Positions 13,423-15,693 of a stretch of DNA of 15,693 nt are shown one piece after another. The notes beneath the pieces are model-generated. The model saw only the letters and a list, made by a program, of their open reading frames with translations. It ran no database searches and was not told the DNA's origin. The position numbers and the translations under genes are program-made. This DNA comes from Alphaproteobacteria bacterium (lineage in GTDB: Bacteria > Pseudomonadota > Alphaproteobacteria > Sneathiellales > Sneathiellaceae): positions 1 through 15,693 of the forward strand of contig SBHH01000111.1 in NCBI GenBank assembly GCA_006226265.1, given 5' to 3'. The first letter of the stretch is position 1. Every line of letters begins with the position of its first letter.

Positions 13423-15501
13423 CTAATTCTTCGGAGCGTCATTCGCAGGCGCCGTCAGTATTTCGCGGAACTCCTGACCGATATCGCTTGCGAAAAAGGT
13501 ATCGAGCGCCGCCACTACTTCCTGATCGTATTTTTCCGGATTGCTGCGGAACACATTAAGGGCTTCCTCAATCGTGATCGCCTCACGGTAGGATCGGGGC
13601 GAGATGCGCGCGATCAGCACATCCACCATGCCAAGAATGCGTCCGGGCATGCCGATCTCGGCGGCTTCAAGCCCGTTCGGATAACCGCTGCCATCCAGTC
13701 TTTCGTTGATCTGGGTCACGGCGGCGACGACCTCGGGGGACATTTCCGCCTCCTCCAGCAGTTTGGCCGCGACCAGCACATGTTTCTGCATGACTGCCTG
13801 CTCGTCTTCTGTCAGGCGGCTTTCCTTGACGCGAATTTCACGCGGAATGGAGATTTTACCGACCTGCGAAAGATGCGCCCCCGCAGTGAGCACGCGGTGT
13901 ATCTCTTCGGGCAGGGCAAGCTCCGTCGCGACATGATCGGCCAGCTTGCTGAGTCGGTCCGAATGGCCTGCAAGATAGGGGTCATTCGCTTCCAGCATTC
14001 GCACAAGAACATTGATGGACTTCTTCGCCATTTCTTCCTTGTGGCGCTGATGTTCGACGAATTCGGTGATGTCGCTGCTGACCGTAACGATGCCGACGAA
14101 GCTCCCTTCCTCGTTCAGGAAGCGCGACTTGGCGATGCGCAAGGTGCGAGGGCCGTCCAGGCTGTCTATCTCGACAAAGGCATTGACCGTCTGTTCCGTC
14201 GCGATGGCCTTGCGGTCGAACTCGGCGAGCTGCCGTGCGACTTCCTCACCGAACAGGTCGCGATCCGTCTTGCCGGGGATCGCCCGCACCGGAAAATTGG
14301 CCATCCGTGCGAGCGAAGGATTAGCATAGATATAGACGCCTTCTGGATCGGTAAGCCCGATCAGTTCGTCAATCGAATTGTTGATACTGCCAAGCAGGCG
14401 GCGCTGTACATTGATCTGGCCCGCAAACTCCATGTACTGTGTGGCAAGAGCGCGGGCGTTCTGCCCTTTAAGGGTCAGCCAGATGGCAGCAAGAACCGTA
14501 AAAATAACGATAATCATGCTGATGGCGAGACCGACGACGAACAGGCTGTAGGTTTCGAGGCCTGCAAGCGCGTCTTCCTCGTCGATCTGCTGAAACAGGA
14601 TAAGATCCGTGCCGGAAACAGGCGCGCCATCAGCATAGCGAACCAGTCCGTCGGGGAAGACGACCCGCTGGAAATCGAGTTTGCCGGTCGAGAGGGTCGG
14701 GTCTTTGCGGGATGAAAGATAAGGCGCGCGAGATGGCGTCAATTCGTATAGCACGCCGCCGCGATCCTGGAAAAGGCGTGAGGTGACCGGTTCGGCCGAA
14801 AATCTGGGCGGTGCAAGAAAGCGGCTGAACGGTTCGCTCGCCGGAACCGAGACCAGCAGAACACCGACCACGTCGGTCGCATCGCCAGAGGTCGCGGACT
14901 GTGCCGCATGGATCGGTACCAGGAAGTCGAGCACCAGCCCCGCGGTGCCCGCCCGGAGGGGCAGGAAAGTGAGAGCAGCCTTGCTGTCGTACTGGGATTT
15001 CGCGGCGATGCGCTGATCGTCGGTAAGAGAGGGGGCATCGCCCGAAGCGAGAAAGGCGCGTCCGGCGCGGCCGATCAGATAGGCCCCGATCAGGTTGTCC
15101 TGCAGCGCGAAATTGGTGATGGCATTCTGCATATAGGGAAGCTGCGCCGCCAAAGGTTCCGGAAGCTTGTCACCGGCAGACTGATTGACCTCGCTTGCAA
15201 ATAACTGGAACAGCTCGTTTCGGGCAATGCGGCCCGCCCGTTGCGCCGTCGCATCGAGCCATGTCTCGACGACATTCGCTTGCCCTGCATCGCTGATGTC
15301 GAGACGGCGTTCCGCTTCGTGCAGCAGGTCCGCCTTCCGCGCACCAATCGCATAGTTTGCAATCAGGTATGCGGCGACGACCAGCAGGAAAAGAAGCACT
15401 CCCACCGTTTTCAGTGGCGTCCGGTTCATCCATCCCTTTTCCGCAGGCGGATCATGCGCAAGGAAGCTGTTAAGATCAAGTTTTGCGGTCATCTCAGTCA
15501 T
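13423..15501 (-). CDS. Membrane receptor with periplasmic sensor, PAS and degenerate HD-GYP domain
   Basis: A 692-residue inner-membrane signalling protein. TM1 is about 31-51, then a periplasmic region of about 265 residues (52-318, Cache-like by position, with no motif to prove it), TM2 about 319-345, a PAS domain about 366-480, and an HD-GYP domain about 490-670. HD-GYP enzymes hydrolyse cyclic di-GMP. Here GHS (H513), MQKH (H574), DGSGYP (603-608) and D627 remain. However, the defining HD is SQ (545-546, in HLSQVGK) and the HH is IN (598-599), so four metal ligands are lost and activity is unlikely. I set the start at 15501: GGGAGGAAAG stands 8 bases before it, whereas an in-frame ATG 30 bases earlier (15531) has no support. 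The start overlaps the stop of a BTLCP peptidase gene by 8 bases, so the two form an operon. Confidence 0.9.
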   Translation of the reverse strand: MTEMTAKLDLNSFLAHDPPAEKGWMNRTPLKTVGVLLFLLVVAAYLIANYAIGARKADLLHEAERRLDISDAGQANVVETWLDATAQRAGRIARNELFQLFASEVNQSAGDKLPEPLAAQLPYMQNAITNFALQDNLIGAYLIGRAGRAFLASGDAPSLTDDQRIAAKSQYDSKAALTFLPLRAGTAGLVLDFLVPIHAAQSATSGDATDVVGVLLVSVPASEPFSRFLAPPRFSAEPVTSRLFQDRGGVLYELTPSRAPYLSSRKDPTLSTGKLDFQRVVFPDGLVRYADGAPVSGTDLILFQQIDEEDALAGLETYSLFVVGLAISMIIVIFTVLAAIWLTLKGQNARALATQYMEFAGQINVQRRLLGSINNSIDELIGLTDPEGVYIYANPSLARMANFPVRAIPGKTDRDLFGEEVARQLAEFDRKAIATEQTVNAFVEIDSLDGPRTLRIAKSRFLNEEGSFVGIVTVSSDITEFVEHQRHKEEMAKKSINVLVRMLEANDPYLAGHSDRLSKLADHVATELALPEEIHRVLTAGAHLSQVGKISIPREIRVKESRLTEDEQAVMQKHVLVAAKLLEEAEMSPEVVAAVTQINERLDGSGYPNGLEAAEIGMPGRILGMVDVLIARISPRSYREAITIEEALNVFRSNPEKYDQEVVAALDTFFASDIGQEFREILTAPANDAPKN

Positions 15502-15693
15502 CGGCCTTTCCTCCCTGCGCGGTTTGCACATTCAGGAAGTCCCGGGGGATATGCGCCCATCGCCATTTTTCATTCACGGAATAGACGGGGACGTAATATT
15601 TCACGAGGTCTTCATCGAGCGCGGTGTTGCTGAGGCTGTCGAGGACATAGCGCCGCCCGCGAAGTGATACGCTTAAAATCGCATGGGGGCGGT
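15494..15693 (-). CDS. BTLCP (LapG-like transglutaminase-fold cysteine peptidase), C-terminal fragment
   Basis: Only the last 65 or so codons are present; the gene enters from the right edge. The reading frame gives PHAILSVSLRGRRYVLDSLS, then VKYYVPVYSVNEKWRWAHI, and ends GGKADD. The His in PHAIL and the Asp in YVLDS, 15 residues apart, match the second and third members of the Cys-His-Asp triad of bacterial transglutaminase-like cysteine peptidases (BTLCP, DUF920). The VLD followed by the Y.W region is also family-typical. The catalytic Cys and the expected signal peptide would lie outside the window. Pseudomonas LapG, which cuts surface adhesins in the periplasm under control of the c-di-GMP receptor LapD, belongs here. 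The stop overlaps the start of the HD-GYP receptor gene by 8 bases (ATGACTGA). The family call rests on a short fragment. Confidence 0.75.
   Translation of the reverse strand, partial: RPHAILSVSLRGRRYVLDSLSNTALDEDLVKYYVPVYSVNEKWRWAHIPRDFLNVQTAQGGKADD

Noticed and set aside
13780..14715. A 311-codon plus-strand open frame opposite the HD-GYP gene
   Set aside because: No recognisable motifs, and the minus strand encodes clear TM, PAS and HD-GYP segments.

Overview
The window looks like chromosomal DNA from an alphaproteobacterium. The aerobic cobalamin genes (cobW-cobN-cobO-cobQ, plus an alphaproteobacterial-type cobC), the GC-rich coding sequence, and the mix of an MlaF-like ATPase, a PAS/HD-GYP protein and a BTLCP peptidase all fit. 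The genus cannot be fixed from this sequence. Gene density is high, no intergenic gap reaches 300 bases, and I saw no rRNA, tRNA, insertion sequence, integrase or CRISPR array.

Region 1 (1-6952, all minus strand) is for vitamin B12. Read in transcription order: cobC stands alone upstream. After about 80 bases comes a well-formed cobalamin riboswitch (5838-5705), then an apparently unannotated 43-codon ORF with a strong ribosome binding site, then cobW, cobN, cobO and the start of cobQ, which runs off the left edge. Every junction from the small ORF to cobQ overlaps or nearly touches (ATGA, TGA-C-ATG, ATGA, TGATG). This implies one translationally coupled operon for cobalt handling, cobalt insertion, corrinoid adenosylation and amidation, switched off by B12 through the riboswitch.

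Region 2 (7034-8663, plus) holds an orphan MlaF-like lipid-transport ATPase whose H-loop histidine is replaced by serine. It is followed by an unrecognised 253-residue protein. Region 3 (8660-10033, minus) is a probable two-gene unit: a DUF924 protein with a TTG start, then a short-chain dehydrogenase. Region 4 (10159-11815) has a small BamE-like lipoprotein convergent with a CPA2-type cation/proton antiporter.

Region 5 (11974-13377, plus) holds a secreted trypsin-like serine protease, apparently preceded by a 5-codon leader ORF, and a very acidic 109-residue protein. Between them lies a consensus -10 box followed immediately by a perfect 8-bp-arm palindrome.

Region 6 (13423-15693, minus) is the most interesting. 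A truncated BTLCP (LapG-like transglutaminase-fold cysteine peptidase) overlaps by 8 bases a two-TM receptor with a large periplasmic domain, a PAS domain and a degenerate HD-GYP domain that has lost the HD and HH metal ligands. By analogy with LapD/LapG, I infer a periplasmic proteolysis module controlled by a receptor built on a dead HD-GYP instead of a dead GGDEF-EAL.
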